From Mayfieldus sp963781495 (lineage in GTDB: Bacteria > Actinomycetota > Thermoleophilia > Solirubrobacterales > 70-9), in the NCBI GenBank assembly GCA_963781495.1, contig CAWAFX010000002.1, forward strand, positions 1,736,001 through 1,800,000: a stretch of 64,000 bases of DNA. Direction: 5' to 3'. Both the position numbers and the translations under genes were made by a program. The notes below the pieces were generated by a model. It saw only the letters and a program-made list of their open reading frames with translations. It did not search any database and was not told where the DNA came from. Numbering within the stretch: position 1 is the stretch's first letter; each line of letters opens with the position of its first letter. This document shows positions 51,828 to 60,836 of the stretch, piece after piece.

Positions 51828-52100
51828 ATGCCGACGGTGAAGATCCCGCCCGTGCTGCGCGCCCAGACGGGAGGCGAGGCTCAGGTGGGCGCCGAGGGCT
51901 CGACGGTCGGCGAAGTGCTGCGTTCCCTGGCCGGGCTTCATCCCGACACTTCGTCGCAGCTCTTCTCCTCTGACGGCGAGCTGAACCGCTACGTCAACGT
52001 CTATCTCAACGATGAGGACGTCAGGGTCCTGGACGGGCTCGAGACCGCAGTCGCCGAGGGCGACACCGTGGTCATCCTGCCGGCGATGGCCGGCGGATGA
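51828..52100 (+). CDS. cysO: CysO-type sulfur carrier protein (ubiquitin fold)
   Basis: The 90-residue product begins VKIPPVLRAQTGGE and ends VVILPAMAGG, close to Mycobacterium CysO (IPTILRPHTGG and ILPAVAGG), with YVNVYLNDEDVR in the middle. The terminal Gly-Gly is where the thiocarboxylate forms. The sulfur is used by CysM, and Mec then releases cysteine. A MoaD role in molybdopterin cannot be excluded, but the ending and neighbours favour CysO. Confidence 0.88.
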   Translation: MPTVKIPPVLRAQTGGEAQVGAEGSTVGEVLRSLAGLHPDTSSQLFSSDGELNRYVNVYLNDEDVRVLDGLETAVAEGDTVVILPAMAGG

Positions 52101-52105
52101 GTCGG

Positions 52106-52126
52106 GCCGGGGCGTTGCGCCCCGGC
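52106..52126. terminator. Terminator between cysO and the SARP gene
   Basis: GCCGGGGCG-TTG-CGCCCCGGC, a perfect 9-bp stem, lies 6 nt after the cysO stop and before the convergent regulator stop; it could serve both. Confidence 0.7.
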
Positions 52127-52132
52127 AGATGA

Positions 52133-55100
52133 TCAAAGGCGCTCGCTCGACTGCTGCTCGGTGGCGGCAATCAGGCTCACGATTCGGCCCATCCCGAGTC
52201 GCTCGGCATTCGCCGCTGCCTCGGAGAACACCTCTTCGGCTCGTCGCAGGTCATCGCCACCGCCACGTCCGCGCAGGGCGAGGCCGAGGCGGAACTGGGC
52301 TCGGACGAGCCAGGGCTCCGAGCCGGCGGCGCGGGCCGCGGTCGCCGCGTCGTCCTGCAGCGCCACTGCCCGGTCCCAGTCGCCGCTGACGATCGCCAGC
52401 GTGCCGAGCAGGTGCGAGACCGGACCGAGGCATGCGGCGACGGCGCCGATGACGACGAATCGTCCCCGGTAGGGCTCCAGCAGCTCATAGATCTCCGCCG
52501 CTCGCCGCGAGTCGCCCAGGTTCGCGCAGGTGAACCCGAGAAAGGTCAGGGCGCCGAGCCAGTTGCCGTTGAAGGGAATCGCGGCGCAGCGATCGGCGGT
52601 CAGCGCTTCGAGCTCCTGGGCCGCCTGAGTCGGATCCCCCCGCTCGCTGCAGAGCAGCGCGTGGGCGGCCCGCCAGATCGGCGCCCCGGTGCGCTCGTTG
52701 AGCTGTCGCAGCGGCTCCTCGAGCTCCTCCAGGCGGCCCTGTTCCCAGCGCAGCATGGTCAGCTCGACCGCCGAGTAGTAGACGGCGCCCGGCGACTGGG
52801 CGAGCATCCCGAGCTCGATCACCTGCGCCGCCAGGGTCTCGACCTCCTCGAAGCGCCCCCTGACCTGCGCCCGGGCGGCCCGGTAGGCATGGCTGTGCAG
52901 CTGGTTGCCGGGCTGCTTGCTCTGGTCGGCGAGCTTGGCGTGTTCGGAGATCGCACTGCTGAGCGCATCCATGTCACCGGTCTCGGCCGCGACCCGTGCC
53001 CGCAGCGTCTGCGCCTGCAACTGGAGGTCGCGATCGCGAAGCTCGGCGCAGAGCGCCAGCAGCTCGTCGACCAGGCGTACCCGCTCGTCGAGGGTGTCGG
53101 GGCGCAGGATCGCGTACCAGCGCCCGATCAGGGCCGCGGCCAGGGCGCCGAGGTCGTCGCTGCGACGGGCCACCTCGATCGCCTGCTCGCCCAGGGCTTC
53201 GGCGCGCTCGGTCTGGCCATTGGAGTGGACGACCTCGGCCAGCCTGGCGGTCAGCTTGGCGCGCAGGGCGAGGTCATCGGGGGCCGTCTCCAGGGCGCTC
53301 TCGAGCAGCTGGCTGGCCTCCGGGTCGGGAGCGCCGAAGCGCTCCCAGCCGACCCCGCAGAAGCCCAGCGCCGCCCGGCCGAGCGCCCCGGTGTCGCCGC
53401 CGCCGCGGGCGATCCGTGCCGCGCGGGCGAAGGTCTCGCGCGCGTCCTCGACGTGGCCGCCGCGCCATTCGGCCTCCCCGAGCGCAAGCAGCACCTCACA
53501 GCGCAGCAGCTCGTCGCCGCTGGCGGCCGCCTCGATCGCGACCAGCGCCTGCGCGTAGTGCTCGATCGCCTCCTCGTAGGAGAAGGCGCCCAGCGCTGCC
53601 GCCCCCGCCCGCACGCAGTACTCCAGCGCCTTCGGGGCCGCGACCTGCCCGGCGCCGGAGAAGTGGCGCGCCAGTTCGGCCACGTGACGGGGGTCGCTGC
53701 CGTGGCGGCGCTCGAGGGCCTCGGCGAGCCGCCTGTGCAGAGCCGTCCGCCGTCCCTTCGGCAGGCCCGAATAGACGGTCTGACGGAAGAGCGCGTGTGA
53801 GAAGGCATAACGGTCGAGGGTGCCGGGGACGTCGATCAACAGACCCGCGGTGACCGCCGCCTCCAGCGCCGCGACCACGGAGTCGGCGGGCAGGTCGCTG
53901 ACCTCGGCCAGCAGCTCGGACTCGAACTCGCGCCCGACGACCGAGGCGACCTCCAGCACCCGCTCGACGTCGCCTCCGAGCTCTCCGGCCCGGTGGGCGA
54001 CGGCCTCGCGGACCAGGCTCGGCACCCCGCCGGCGTAGATCGCTTCGCGCGGCGAGGGCGCGCCCGCCTGCCCCAGCTGGGCAAGCGTCTCCTCGTGTTC
54101 CTCGAGATGCTGGACCAGGGCTTCGACGAGGAAGGGGTTGCCGCCGGTCTCGGTGTGGATCGCCTGCGCCAAGTCTGGGCTGGACGTCGTGCCCTGGATC
54201 GAGGCCACGAGCGCTGCGGTGTCGTCGCGGCCCAGGCCGCCGAGCCGGATCCGCTCGAAGAGTCGCTCGCGTCCGAGGTCGGCCAGGGTCTCGGTCAATG
54301 AGTCGCTGGGCTCGGTGTCGCGGTGGGTGGCGAGCACCATCATCCGCGAGCGGTGCGGCGAGCGGGCGAGGTGGCGGAACATCAGCAGCGATCCCTGATC
54401 CGCCCAGTGCAGGTCGTCGATCACAAGCAGGGTCGGGCGCGAGGCGGCGATCGCCGAAAGGGTCGCGGTGACGGAGTCGAAGAGGCGGTCACGGGCGAGC
54501 TCTCCCTCCTCGATCATCTGCGGGACCGAGAGCCGGATCGTTATCTCGGGGACCAGGCGCGCCAGCACCCCGGCGTAGCGGCCGAGGCTGCTCTCGAGCT
54601 CGTCGGCGGAGCTGTTGATCGCCCAATGGCGCAGCGCCTCGACGAAGGGCTGGTAGCTGAGGGTGCCATGCTCGTCGGCGCGGCCGTAGAGCACCAGGGC
54701 GCCGCTGGCGTCGTGGACTCCCTGGGCGAACTCCGTCGCCAGCCGCGTCTTGCCCATTCCCGGGTCGCCGCCGACGAGGACGATCTGGCGATGCGCCGCC
54801 GCCGCCTCTTCCCAGAGGTCGCCGAGGCGGCCGATCTCACCGCTGCGGCCGACGAAGGGGCTGCGCCGGGCGGGAACCAGCCAGGTCGGCAGGGGGAGCT
54901 CGCGGCCGGATTGAAGCGGCGATCGCGTGGCGCCGCCGGTCTGCGGATCCAGCTCTTCGTCGACCCCCTCACCGACCTCGCGTCCGGTCAGCAGGCGGCG
55001 GTGCAGGGCCTGGATCTCGGCCCCGGGTGCGGTGCCGAGCTCCTCGCGCAGGACCCGGCGCAGCCGCTCATAGGCGCGCAGCGCCTCGGCGGTGTTGCCC

Positions 55101-55735
55101 GAGGCGACCAGGGAGCGCATCAGGAGCACGTAGCCGGACTCCCGAAACGGAGCGGTGCGAACCAGCTCGCGGGCCGAGCGCTCGGCCCCGGCAAGCTCCG
55201 AGCCGCCGAGTCCGATCCCGGCCCTGGCGAGACTCTCCCTGGCCCGGGTCTGCAACTCGGCCAGCTCGCGGCGGACCTCCTCGACCCAGGGGGCGTCGAA
55301 GCCGGCCAGGAAGGGCCGGCTGGAGATGTTCAGGGCGACGTTCGCGTGCGCCCAGGCCTGCTTCCACTCCGAGGCGGCGAGGGCCGCCTCGGAGGCCTCG
55401 ATCGCGTTCTCGGCCGCCTCGACGTCGACCCAGGTGGCGTCGGGGAGCTTCAGCTCGACCGTGTCGCGGCCGGCAAGCGACTCGGTCCCGAGGGCTCCGC
55501 GCAGCCGCGAGAGCTGGGTTCGCAGCGCCGCCGCAGGGTCAGCCGGCGGCGTTTGTGGCCAAAGTGCGGCAATTAATTCGTCGCGGCTAACCGGACGTCC
55601 GCGGTTTAGGACAAGATATGCGAGCAGTACGCGTCCCTGCCGCCCACGGAGGGCGGGAGTGACGTGTCTACCTTTGACATCGGCCTTCAGCCGGCCGCAA
55701 AGCTGGATTCGAGTCTCCCCGAGGGCCGTTGGCAT
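52133..55735 (-). CDS. Large SARP-type regulator: winged helix, BTAD, AAA ATPase, TPR
   Basis: The 1200-residue product starts with an OmpR-like winged helix (about 8-95, GRQGRVLLAYLVLNRGRPVSRDELIAALWP), a BTAD helical domain (about 103-250), an AAA ATPase with Walker A GGDPGMGKT at 322-330 and Walker B LLVIDDLHWAD, then about 600 residues of helical TPR-like repeats. No C-terminal LuxR domain is present. AfsR/DnrI-type members activate secondary-metabolite or morphogenesis genes. ATG 55735 has TATCGT (55743-55748) 7 nt upstream, which rules out the longer frame from 55879. Its divergent neighbours encode small secreted and glycan genes. Confidence 0.9.
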   Translation of the reverse strand: MPTALGETRIQLCGRLKADVKGRHVTPALRGRQGRVLLAYLVLNRGRPVSRDELIAALWPQTPPADPAAALRTQLSRLRGALGTESLAGRDTVELKLPDATWVDVEAAENAIEASEAALAASEWKQAWAHANVALNISSRPFLAGFDAPWVEEVRRELAELQTRARESLARAGIGLGGSELAGAERSARELVRTAPFRESGYVLLMRSLVASGNTAEALRAYERLRRVLREELGTAPGAEIQALHRRLLTGREVGEGVDEELDPQTGGATRSPLQSGRELPLPTWLVPARRSPFVGRSGEIGRLGDLWEEAAAAHRQIVLVGGDPGMGKTRLATEFAQGVHDASGALVLYGRADEHGTLSYQPFVEALRHWAINSSADELESSLGRYAGVLARLVPEITIRLSVPQMIEEGELARDRLFDSVTATLSAIAASRPTLLVIDDLHWADQGSLLMFRHLARSPHRSRMMVLATHRDTEPSDSLTETLADLGRERLFERIRLGGLGRDDTAALVASIQGTTSSPDLAQAIHTETGGNPFLVEALVQHLEEHEETLAQLGQAGAPSPREAIYAGGVPSLVREAVAHRAGELGGDVERVLEVASVVGREFESELLAEVSDLPADSVVAALEAAVTAGLLIDVPGTLDRYAFSHALFRQTVYSGLPKGRRTALHRRLAEALERRHGSDPRHVAELARHFSGAGQVAAPKALEYCVRAGAAALGAFSYEEAIEHYAQALVAIEAAASGDELLRCEVLLALGEAEWRGGHVEDARETFARAARIARGGGDTGALGRAALGFCGVGWERFGAPDPEASQLLESALETAPDDLALRAKLTARLAEVVHSNGQTERAEALGEQAIEVARRSDDLGALAAALIGRWYAILRPDTLDERVRLVDELLALCAELRDRDLQLQAQTLRARVAAETGDMDALSSAISEHAKLADQSKQPGNQLHSHAYRAARAQVRGRFEEVETLAAQVIELGMLAQSPGAVYYSAVELTMLRWEQGRLEELEEPLRQLNERTGAPIWRAAHALLCSERGDPTQAAQELEALTADRCAAIPFNGNWLGALTFLGFTCANLGDSRRAAEIYELLEPYRGRFVVIGAVAACLGPVSHLLGTLAIVSGDWDRAVALQDDAATAARAAGSEPWLVRAQFRLGLALRGRGGGDDLRRAEEVFSEAAANAERLGMGRIVSLIAATEQQSSERL

Positions 55736-55742
55736 TTTGGAA

Positions 55743-55748
55743 ACGATA
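55743..55748 (-). promoter_or_regulatory. -10 box TATCGT, leaderless start of the SARP gene
   Basis: TATCGT on the minus strand ends 7 nt before ATG 55735, in the 67-bp divergent spacer. Confidence 0.5.
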
Positions 55749-55802
55749 CGGAAACGCTGTCCAAACGGGAAGTCAACCCCGTTTATGCAAACTGCGCGCC
55801 AT

Positions 55803-56012
55803 ATGACCACGAATGGGGTTGACGTCGGTGGAAGGCCCGCGAGGCTGGTTTTGCGGTGCGAATGCGGGGCGAACATCACGGCAACCCGAAAAAGCCGTCT
55901 GGTCGAGTTGGCGAGAATTCATTTTGGCGAGTTTCACCCGGATCTCGGCGCAGGGGTACCAGCCGATCTGATCCTGGCCATGGCGGAGGAAAAGGAGGCG
56001 GCGGCACTATGA
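55803..56012 (+). CDS. Small CxC protein, possibly DUF1059-like
   Basis: The 69-residue product has LRCECGANITATRKSRLVELARIHFGEFHPDLGAG followed by an acidic helix. The early Cys-x-Cys and the later paired His recall DUF1059-type small proteins, which may bind zinc. ATG 55803 is used; ATG 55785 is also in frame. The stop overlaps the next start (ATGA), so it is coupled to the LPFTG gene. Confidence 0.6.
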   Translation: MTTNGVDVGGRPARLVLRCECGANITATRKSRLVELARIHFGEFHPDLGAGVPADLILAMAEEKEAAAL

Positions 56013-56434
56013 CCACCCACCAATCCGGGAGAAATATGAAACTTCGACTCTCTGATTCAACTGCAGCAGCCGGTGATTCGATACCGGTGAGCGTGAAGCG
56101 AGCAAAGCGCACGGGTAGGCGCCTTCAGGCGACCTTTGCCCTGGCGATCCTCTCGCTGGCGCTCTTTGCCTTGCCGGGGCAGGCATTTGCCGGCAATACA
56201 TGCACGAACCCGACCGATTGCCAGTACAGCAACCCGGTCCAGTCACTTCAGGCTGGTCTCGGATCCGGCGGTGGTGGCAAGCCCGCCAAGAAGGTCGCCG
56301 TCCCCGCCTCGACCGGGCCCTCGCTGCCCTTCACGGGGCTTGACGTTGCGGCACTCGCCGTGGTTGCCCTGGCACTGACAGGGACGGGCGTGGTTCTGCG
56401 CAGGCTCGCGACGATGGGTGACTCCGAGCAGTGA
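56009..56434 (+). CDS. LPFTG-motif secreted surface protein
   Basis: The 141-residue product has a long N-region, a signal helix (about 40-61, cleavage near AFA), a short mature part with one cysteine pair (NTCTNPTDCQY), a Gly-rich linker and a sorting signal: LPFTG at 106-110, a hydrophobic helix and LRRLA. Sortase would anchor it to the wall if one is encoded elsewhere. AGGAGG lies 10 nt upstream. Its stop overlaps the sugar transferase start (GTGA). Confidence 0.75.
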   Translation: MTTHQSGRNMKLRLSDSTAAAGDSIPVSVKRAKRTGRRLQATFALAILSLALFALPGQAFAGNTCTNPTDCQYSNPVQSLQAGLGSGGGGKPAKKVAVPASTGPSLPFTGLDVAALAVVALALTGTGVVLRRLATMGDSEQ

Positions 56435-57915
56435 CCCCCAGGCAGGGGAAGCGGGTGGGCTTCCCCTACCTGACCGCGTTCAGAGCCCGGCGACTGCTTG
56501 ACCTGTCGGCCTATCGGCTGGCACCGGCGGCAGTCGCCGGGCTCATGGCCAGTGGGCACCTGGATCGGGCCGGCGATGGCCTGCTGGTCTTTGCGGCGAT
56601 AGTCCTGGCGAGCGTTCTGCTCGAGCGCGAGCAGGTGCCGCTGCACCTGATGCCGCTGGCCTGGTTCACCGTCCGTGCCGCCGTCCCCGTCGTCGGAGTC
56701 GGCTTGGCCCTGGCGGTGCTGGCGATCGCCGGCGCCGGCCAGTCGGTCAGCGCGATGTTCGTCCCGATCATCGGGGCCTGGATCGTGACCGCATTCGCCG
56801 CCTGGAGCACCTCACGCTTCGAGTCGGTGCGCCAGGTCCGCCTCGCCGTGATCGGCTCCGAGGAGATCGCCCTCGGGCTCGACGAGGAGCTGCGCACCGC
56901 CGGCATCCGCGCCTACACGGTGATCGGCTGGCTCTCCGACAACCCGACTTCGATCCAGCGCTCCCAGGACGGCCCGGTGCGCCTCGGGGCGCTCGAAGAC
57001 GGGGTGCGCGAGATCGTCTCCCGCAACAAGCTCGACCTGCTGGTCCACAGCGCCGGTCCCCCGGTCCCGGACGAGGAGGATGCGCCGCGCCACGGCCGGC
57101 TCGAGATCTTCGAGCAGGTCGCCGCCGAGTGCCTCGACCTGCCGGTGCGTTTGATCGAGGCCAGCCTGCTCTACGAGGATCTGCTCGGCCACGTGCCGCT
57201 GGGCCAGAGCACCTCGGCCTGGTTCCAGTACCTGATGCATCCTCGCTACAGAGCCGGGTCGCCGTTCTCCAAGCGCGCCTTCGATCTGCTCGTCGGGTCG
57301 CTGATGCTGGTCGTCGCGACGCCGATCCTTCTCGCCTTCGCCGCCGCGATCAAGCTCACCGATCGCGGTCCGGTCTTCTACCGCCAGCGCCGGGTCGGCG
57401 AGGGAGGGGTGGAGTTCTCGATGGTCAAGCTGCGTTCGATGTCGGTGGCCTCGGAGACCGGGGGTGCGCAATGGTCGACCGCCGACGACCTGCGCACCAC
57501 CTCGGTCGGCCGCCTTATGCGCCGCATGCACATCGACGAGCTGCCGCAGCTCTGGAACGTGATCCGCGGCCAGATGACGCTGGTCGGACCGCGTCCCGAG
57601 CGCCGCGAGCTGATCGCCGAGCTCGAGCGCCAGCTTCCCTACTACGACCGCCGCCATCTGGTCAAGCCGGGAATCGCCGGCTGGGCCCAGGCTCGGTGCG
57701 GCTACGGCGGCTCCGAGGAGGGCACGAGCTGGAAGCTCTGCCACGACCTCTTCTATCTCAAGCACCGCTCGGTCTACTTCGACCTGCTGATCCTGATCGA
57801 GAACGTCAAGGTCTCGCTGCGCAGCGGCGTCCAGTTCGATGTCCGCGCTCCGCAGGAGCAGTTCATCCTCGCCCAGGCGCCGGCGTCCTCCGAGCGCGAG
57901 CCGGTCAGCGCCTAG
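56431..57915 (+). CDS. Polyprenyl-phosphate sugar-1-phosphate transferase (WbaP/exopolysaccharide type)
   Basis: The 494-residue product has four N-terminal helices, a CoA-binding-like middle (RLAVIGSEEIALGLDEEL) and a C-terminal bacterial sugar transferase domain from about 285: SKRAFDLLVGSLMLV, GPVFYRQRRVGEGGVEFSMVKLRSM, RRMHIDELPQLWNVIRGQMTLVGPRPER and KPGIAGWAQ. It starts a polysaccharide by moving sugar-1-phosphate onto lipid carrier. No other polysaccharide genes follow, so it may act alone or with a distant cluster. It is coupled to the LPFTG gene. Confidence 0.92.
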   Translation: MTPRQGKRVGFPYLTAFRARRLLDLSAYRLAPAAVAGLMASGHLDRAGDGLLVFAAIVLASVLLEREQVPLHLMPLAWFTVRAAVPVVGVGLALAVLAIAGAGQSVSAMFVPIIGAWIVTAFAAWSTSRFESVRQVRLAVIGSEEIALGLDEELRTAGIRAYTVIGWLSDNPTSIQRSQDGPVRLGALEDGVREIVSRNKLDLLVHSAGPPVPDEEDAPRHGRLEIFEQVAAECLDLPVRLIEASLLYEDLLGHVPLGQSTSAWFQYLMHPRYRAGSPFSKRAFDLLVGSLMLVVATPILLAFAAAIKLTDRGPVFYRQRRVGEGGVEFSMVKLRSMSVASETGGAQWSTADDLRTTSVGRLMRRMHIDELPQLWNVIRGQMTLVGPRPERRELIAELERQLPYYDRRHLVKPGIAGWAQARCGYGGSEEGTSWKLCHDLFYLKHRSVYFDLLILIENVKVSLRSGVQFDVRAPQEQFILAQAPASSEREPVSA

Positions 57916-57939
57916 TCGCCCGAGCCGAAGCCCGGCCGG

Positions 57940-58710
57940 CTAACGCCCCTCGACCATTCCGAGAAAGCGCTTCGTGCGCTCCTCGGCCGGGTTGTCGAGG
58001 ATCTTGGCCGGGGGTCCTTCCTCGACGATCGCGCCGTCGTCCATGAAGATGACCCGGTCCCCGACATCGCGGGCGAACCCGAGCTCGTGGGTGACGACGA
58101 TCATCGTCATCCCTTCGAGGGCCATCCCGCGCATCACGTCGAGCACCTCCTTGACCAGCTCGGGGTCGAGCGCCGAGGTGGGCTCGTCGAAGAGCATCAG
58201 CTTCGGGTCCATCGCCAGCGCCCGTGCGATCGCCACCCGCTGCTGCTGGCCGCCGGACAGCCGGGCCGGGTACTCGTCGATCTTGTCCTCCAGCCCGACG
58301 CCTCGCAGCAGCGCCCGGCCACGCTTCGCTGCCTCGGAGCGCTTCCGGCCCTTGACCAGCACCGGGGCCTCGATCACGTTCTCCAGCGCCGTCTTGTGCG
58401 GGAAGAGATTGAAGCTCTGAAAGACCATCCCGATCTCAGACCGGTCGCGAGCGACCACCGATTCGCGCAGCTCGTGCAGCTTGTTGCCGACCTGGCGATA
58501 GCCGACCAGCTCACCGTCGACCCAAAGCCGGCCAGCGTTGATCTTCTCGAGGTGGTTGATGCAGCGCAGAAAGGTCGACTTGCCCGAGCCCGAGGGACCC
58601 AGCAGGCAGACCACCTCGCCGGCGGCCACCTCGAGCGAGATCCCCTTCAGCACCTCGAGACGGCCGAAGCGTTTGTGGACCGACTCGGCTTTGACCATCG
58701 GCCCGCTCAT
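57940..58710 (-). CDS. Polar amino acid ABC transporter ATPase (GlnQ/TcyN type)
   Basis: The 256-residue product has Walker A GPSGSGKST, Q-loop FQSFNLFPHKT, signature RLSGGQQQRVAIARAL, Walker B MLFDEPTSALDPE and the switch His in VTHELGFARDV, all in the form of polar amino acid importers. Its ATG overlaps the permease stop by 4 nt. The divergent cysM promoter suggests the cargo is cystine or cysteine (inference). Confidence 0.93.
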   Translation of the reverse strand: MSGPMVKAESVHKRFGRLEVLKGISLEVAAGEVVCLLGPSGSGKSTFLRCINHLEKINAGRLWVDGELVGYRQVGNKLHELRESVVARDRSEIGMVFQSFNLFPHKTALENVIEAPVLVKGRKRSEAAKRGRALLRGVGLEDKIDEYPARLSGGQQQRVAIARALAMDPKLMLFDEPTSALDPELVKEVLDVMRGMALEGMTMIVVTHELGFARDVGDRVIFMDDGAIVEEGPPAKILDNPAEERTKRFLGMVEGR

Positions 58711-59675
58711 CGGTGCTCGCCGCCCCCGCGCCTGGCGCCCGCCCGGTCGAGGATCTCGTTCGTCTCCTCCGGCTTTGCGTGCTTGGGCCAGAATCCGGCG
58801 CGAAGTCGCTGCAGCAAGGTCAGCTGGACGTCACGGGTGCTGCCGCGGCCGAAATAGCGCTCGATGTAGTACTGGCCGATCGTCAGGATCGAGGTGACGA
58901 ACAGGTACCAGATGCTGGCCACGAAAAGCAGCTGGAAGATCTTGTAGTTGACCGCATAGATCAGCTGCCCGCTGTAGAGCAGATCGGAGAGCGCGATGAA
59001 CGCGACCAGGGAGCTCGTCTTGAGCATCGAGATCGTCTCGTTGCCGGTCGGGGGGATGATCACCCGCATGGCCTGAGGCAGCACGATGCGGCGCATCGTC
59101 TGGATCCGCGTCATCCCCAGGGCCTGGGCGGCGTCGGTCTGCCCCTCCGAGACCGAGATGATCCCGGCGCGGACGATCTCGGACATGTAGGCGCCTTCGT
59201 TGAGGCCAAGGCCGAGGGTGCCGGCCATGAAGGTCGTGATCAGGTTGTTGGCGTTGAGATGGATGAACGACGGCCCGAACGGGATGCCGAGGTCGATCGA
59301 GGGATAGATCGCGGAGATGTTGTTCCAAAGCAGGATTTGGACCAGCACCGGCGTCCCGCGAAACGCCCACACATAGATCCAGCTCGTCCCACTCAGCAGC
59401 GGATTCGCCGAGAGCCGCATCAGCGCCAGGAGAACCCCCAGCACGATGCCGATCACCATCGCCAGCGCGGTCAGCTCCAACGTGACCCGAAGCCCGTCGA
59501 GGATCCGGTGGTCGAAGAGGTATTTGCCGACGACGTCCCATTCGAAGCGCGGGTTGCTGACGACGGACTTGACCAGCGCGACAATCAGGATCGCGACGAT
59601 CGCCGCCGCGATCCAGCGGCCGAAATGACGGACCGGAACCGCCTGAATCTCGTCAGGCGGCTCCGTCAGCGTCAT
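58707..59675 (-). CDS. Polar amino acid ABC transporter permease
   Basis: The 322-residue product has one early helix (about 21-40), then the HisM-type permease core with five helices. ALTAMV/ALVLAL-type helix followed by LRVTLELTALAMVIGIVLGVLLA and the EAA loop (EGAYMSEIVRAGIISVSEGQTDAAQALGM) identify the family. GTG 59705 would add ten residues; ATG 59675 is chosen by the usual N-terminus, but neither has a clear ribosome binding site. Confidence 0.9.
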   Translation of the reverse strand: MTLTEPPDEIQAVPVRHFGRWIAAAIVAILIVALVKSVVSNPRFEWDVVGKYLFDHRILDGLRVTLELTALAMVIGIVLGVLLALMRLSANPLLSGTSWIYVWAFRGTPVLVQILLWNNISAIYPSIDLGIPFGPSFIHLNANNLITTFMAGTLGLGLNEGAYMSEIVRAGIISVSEGQTDAAQALGMTRIQTMRRIVLPQAMRVIIPPTGNETISMLKTSSLVAFIALSDLLYSGQLIYAVNYKIFQLLFVASIWYLFVTSILTIGQYYIERYFGRGSTRDVQLTLLQRLRAGFWPKHAKPEETNEILDRAGARRGGGEHR

Positions 59676-59720
59676 TTGATCTGCAGCGCTAACCGGACCG
59701 GCCACGCCCCATCGGTGCGG

Positions 59721-60695
59721 CTAGCTTGCCGGCACGTTGGTGGGGTTGATCTGCGGGTTGTCGATCGCGCATGGACAGCCCGTGTCGCCCGTCTTCAAGA
59801 GTCCCCAGTAGCCGAAGATCTTCTTGTAGGTGCCGTCCTGCATGACCTTCTTGACGGCGTCCTGCACCGGCTTCGCCATCCCGTTGCCCTTCGGCATCGC
59901 GATCCCGTAGGCCGCGGTGCCGTACTGGGTGCCGGAGAGCTTGAACTTGCCTTCCGACTGCTCGACCGCGTAGGCGGCGGGCGGAGAGTCGGCCATCGCC
60001 ACGTCGGCGCGGCCGGCCGAAAGGGCGAGGTTGACTCCGTTCTGGTCGGGATAGACCTGAACGGTGACGCCTGGCTTGCCGGCCGCCTTGCACTTCTTGT
60101 CCTGGGCGGTCGCGTCCGTCGCCTGGGTCGTGCCCCGCTCGGCCGCCACCTTATGGCCGCAGAGGTCGGCGAGCGACTGGATGTCTGGCCCGTTCTGGGC
60201 GTCGACGTAGAAGGAGGTGCCGGCGATCGCGTAGGTGACGAAGTCGACCGTCTTCTCGCGCTCCTTGGTCACTGTGAACGACGACATCCCGAGGTCGTAT
60301 TTGTTCGCCGCAAGGCCGGGGATGATCGCGTCGAAGGTCGCGTTCTTCACGTCTGCCTTCAACCCCATTGCCTGGGCGATCGCCTTTGCCATGTCGGCGT
60401 CCATCCCGATCACGGTCTTTCCGTCGGAGGCGATGAACTCGTTCGGGGCGTAGGTCGCGTCGGCGGCGACGGTGAGTGTCCCCTTCGAGGCGATCGACTT
60501 CGGGACCTCGGCGGCGATCTTCGGGTCCTTGGCGACGTTGATTCCAGGAGTGGCCGTCTGGGCGGCACCGCCACCGCCTCCACCGCCTCCCGATGTGCTG
60601 GTGTCGTTGTTGCTGGTGCCGCATCCGGCGGCGATCAACGCCAACGCAAGTACCGCCAGAGCCAGCAATCCCGTGCCAAGCCGGGCCTTCCTCAT
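59721..60695 (-). CDS. Polar amino acid ABC transporter substrate-binding lipoprotein
   Basis: The 324-residue product has a lipobox ending IAAGC with Cys25, a Gly-rich linker and an SBP_bac_3 domain (GTLTVAADATYAPNEFIASDGKTVIGMDADMAKAIAQAMG, later DLGMSSFTVTKEREKTVDFV). Four more cysteines in the mature part may form disulfides. GAGGAGG sits 5 nt before ATG 60695. It leads the importer operon and is divergent from cysM. Confidence 0.93.
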   Translation of the reverse strand: MRKARLGTGLLALAVLALALIAAGCGTSNNDTSTSGGGGGGGGAAQTATPGINVAKDPKIAAEVPKSIASKGTLTVAADATYAPNEFIASDGKTVIGMDADMAKAIAQAMGLKADVKNATFDAIIPGLAANKYDLGMSSFTVTKEREKTVDFVTYAIAGTSFYVDAQNGPDIQSLADLCGHKVAAERGTTQATDATAQDKKCKAAGKPGVTVQVYPDQNGVNLALSAGRADVAMADSPPAAYAVEQSEGKFKLSGTQYGTAAYGIAMPKGNGMAKPVQDAVKKVMQDGTYKKIFGYWGLLKTGDTGCPCAIDNPQINPTNVPAS

Positions 60696-60800
60696 CAAGT
60701 CCTCCTCAGATCCGTGCCGTGTCCCCCCGGCCATTCCCTCGCCAGCCGGGCCTCTTTTCAACATATCGCCTGCATGCTCGCCACTACCTGCTTCCTTCAC

Positions 60801-60815
60801 TACACTTTCTGAAGT
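60801..60815 (+). promoter_or_regulatory. cysM promoter with ACTTTCTGAAGT element
   Basis: TACACT (60801-60806) is the -10 box and overlaps ACTT-N4-AAGT at 60804-60815. Over the 22 bases from CTA the site agrees with the moeZ site at 50590-50604 in most positions. It lies in the divergent spacer with the amino acid ABC operon. Confidence 0.6.
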
Positions 60816-60836
60816 ACTGAGCGGAGGGATGACCCG

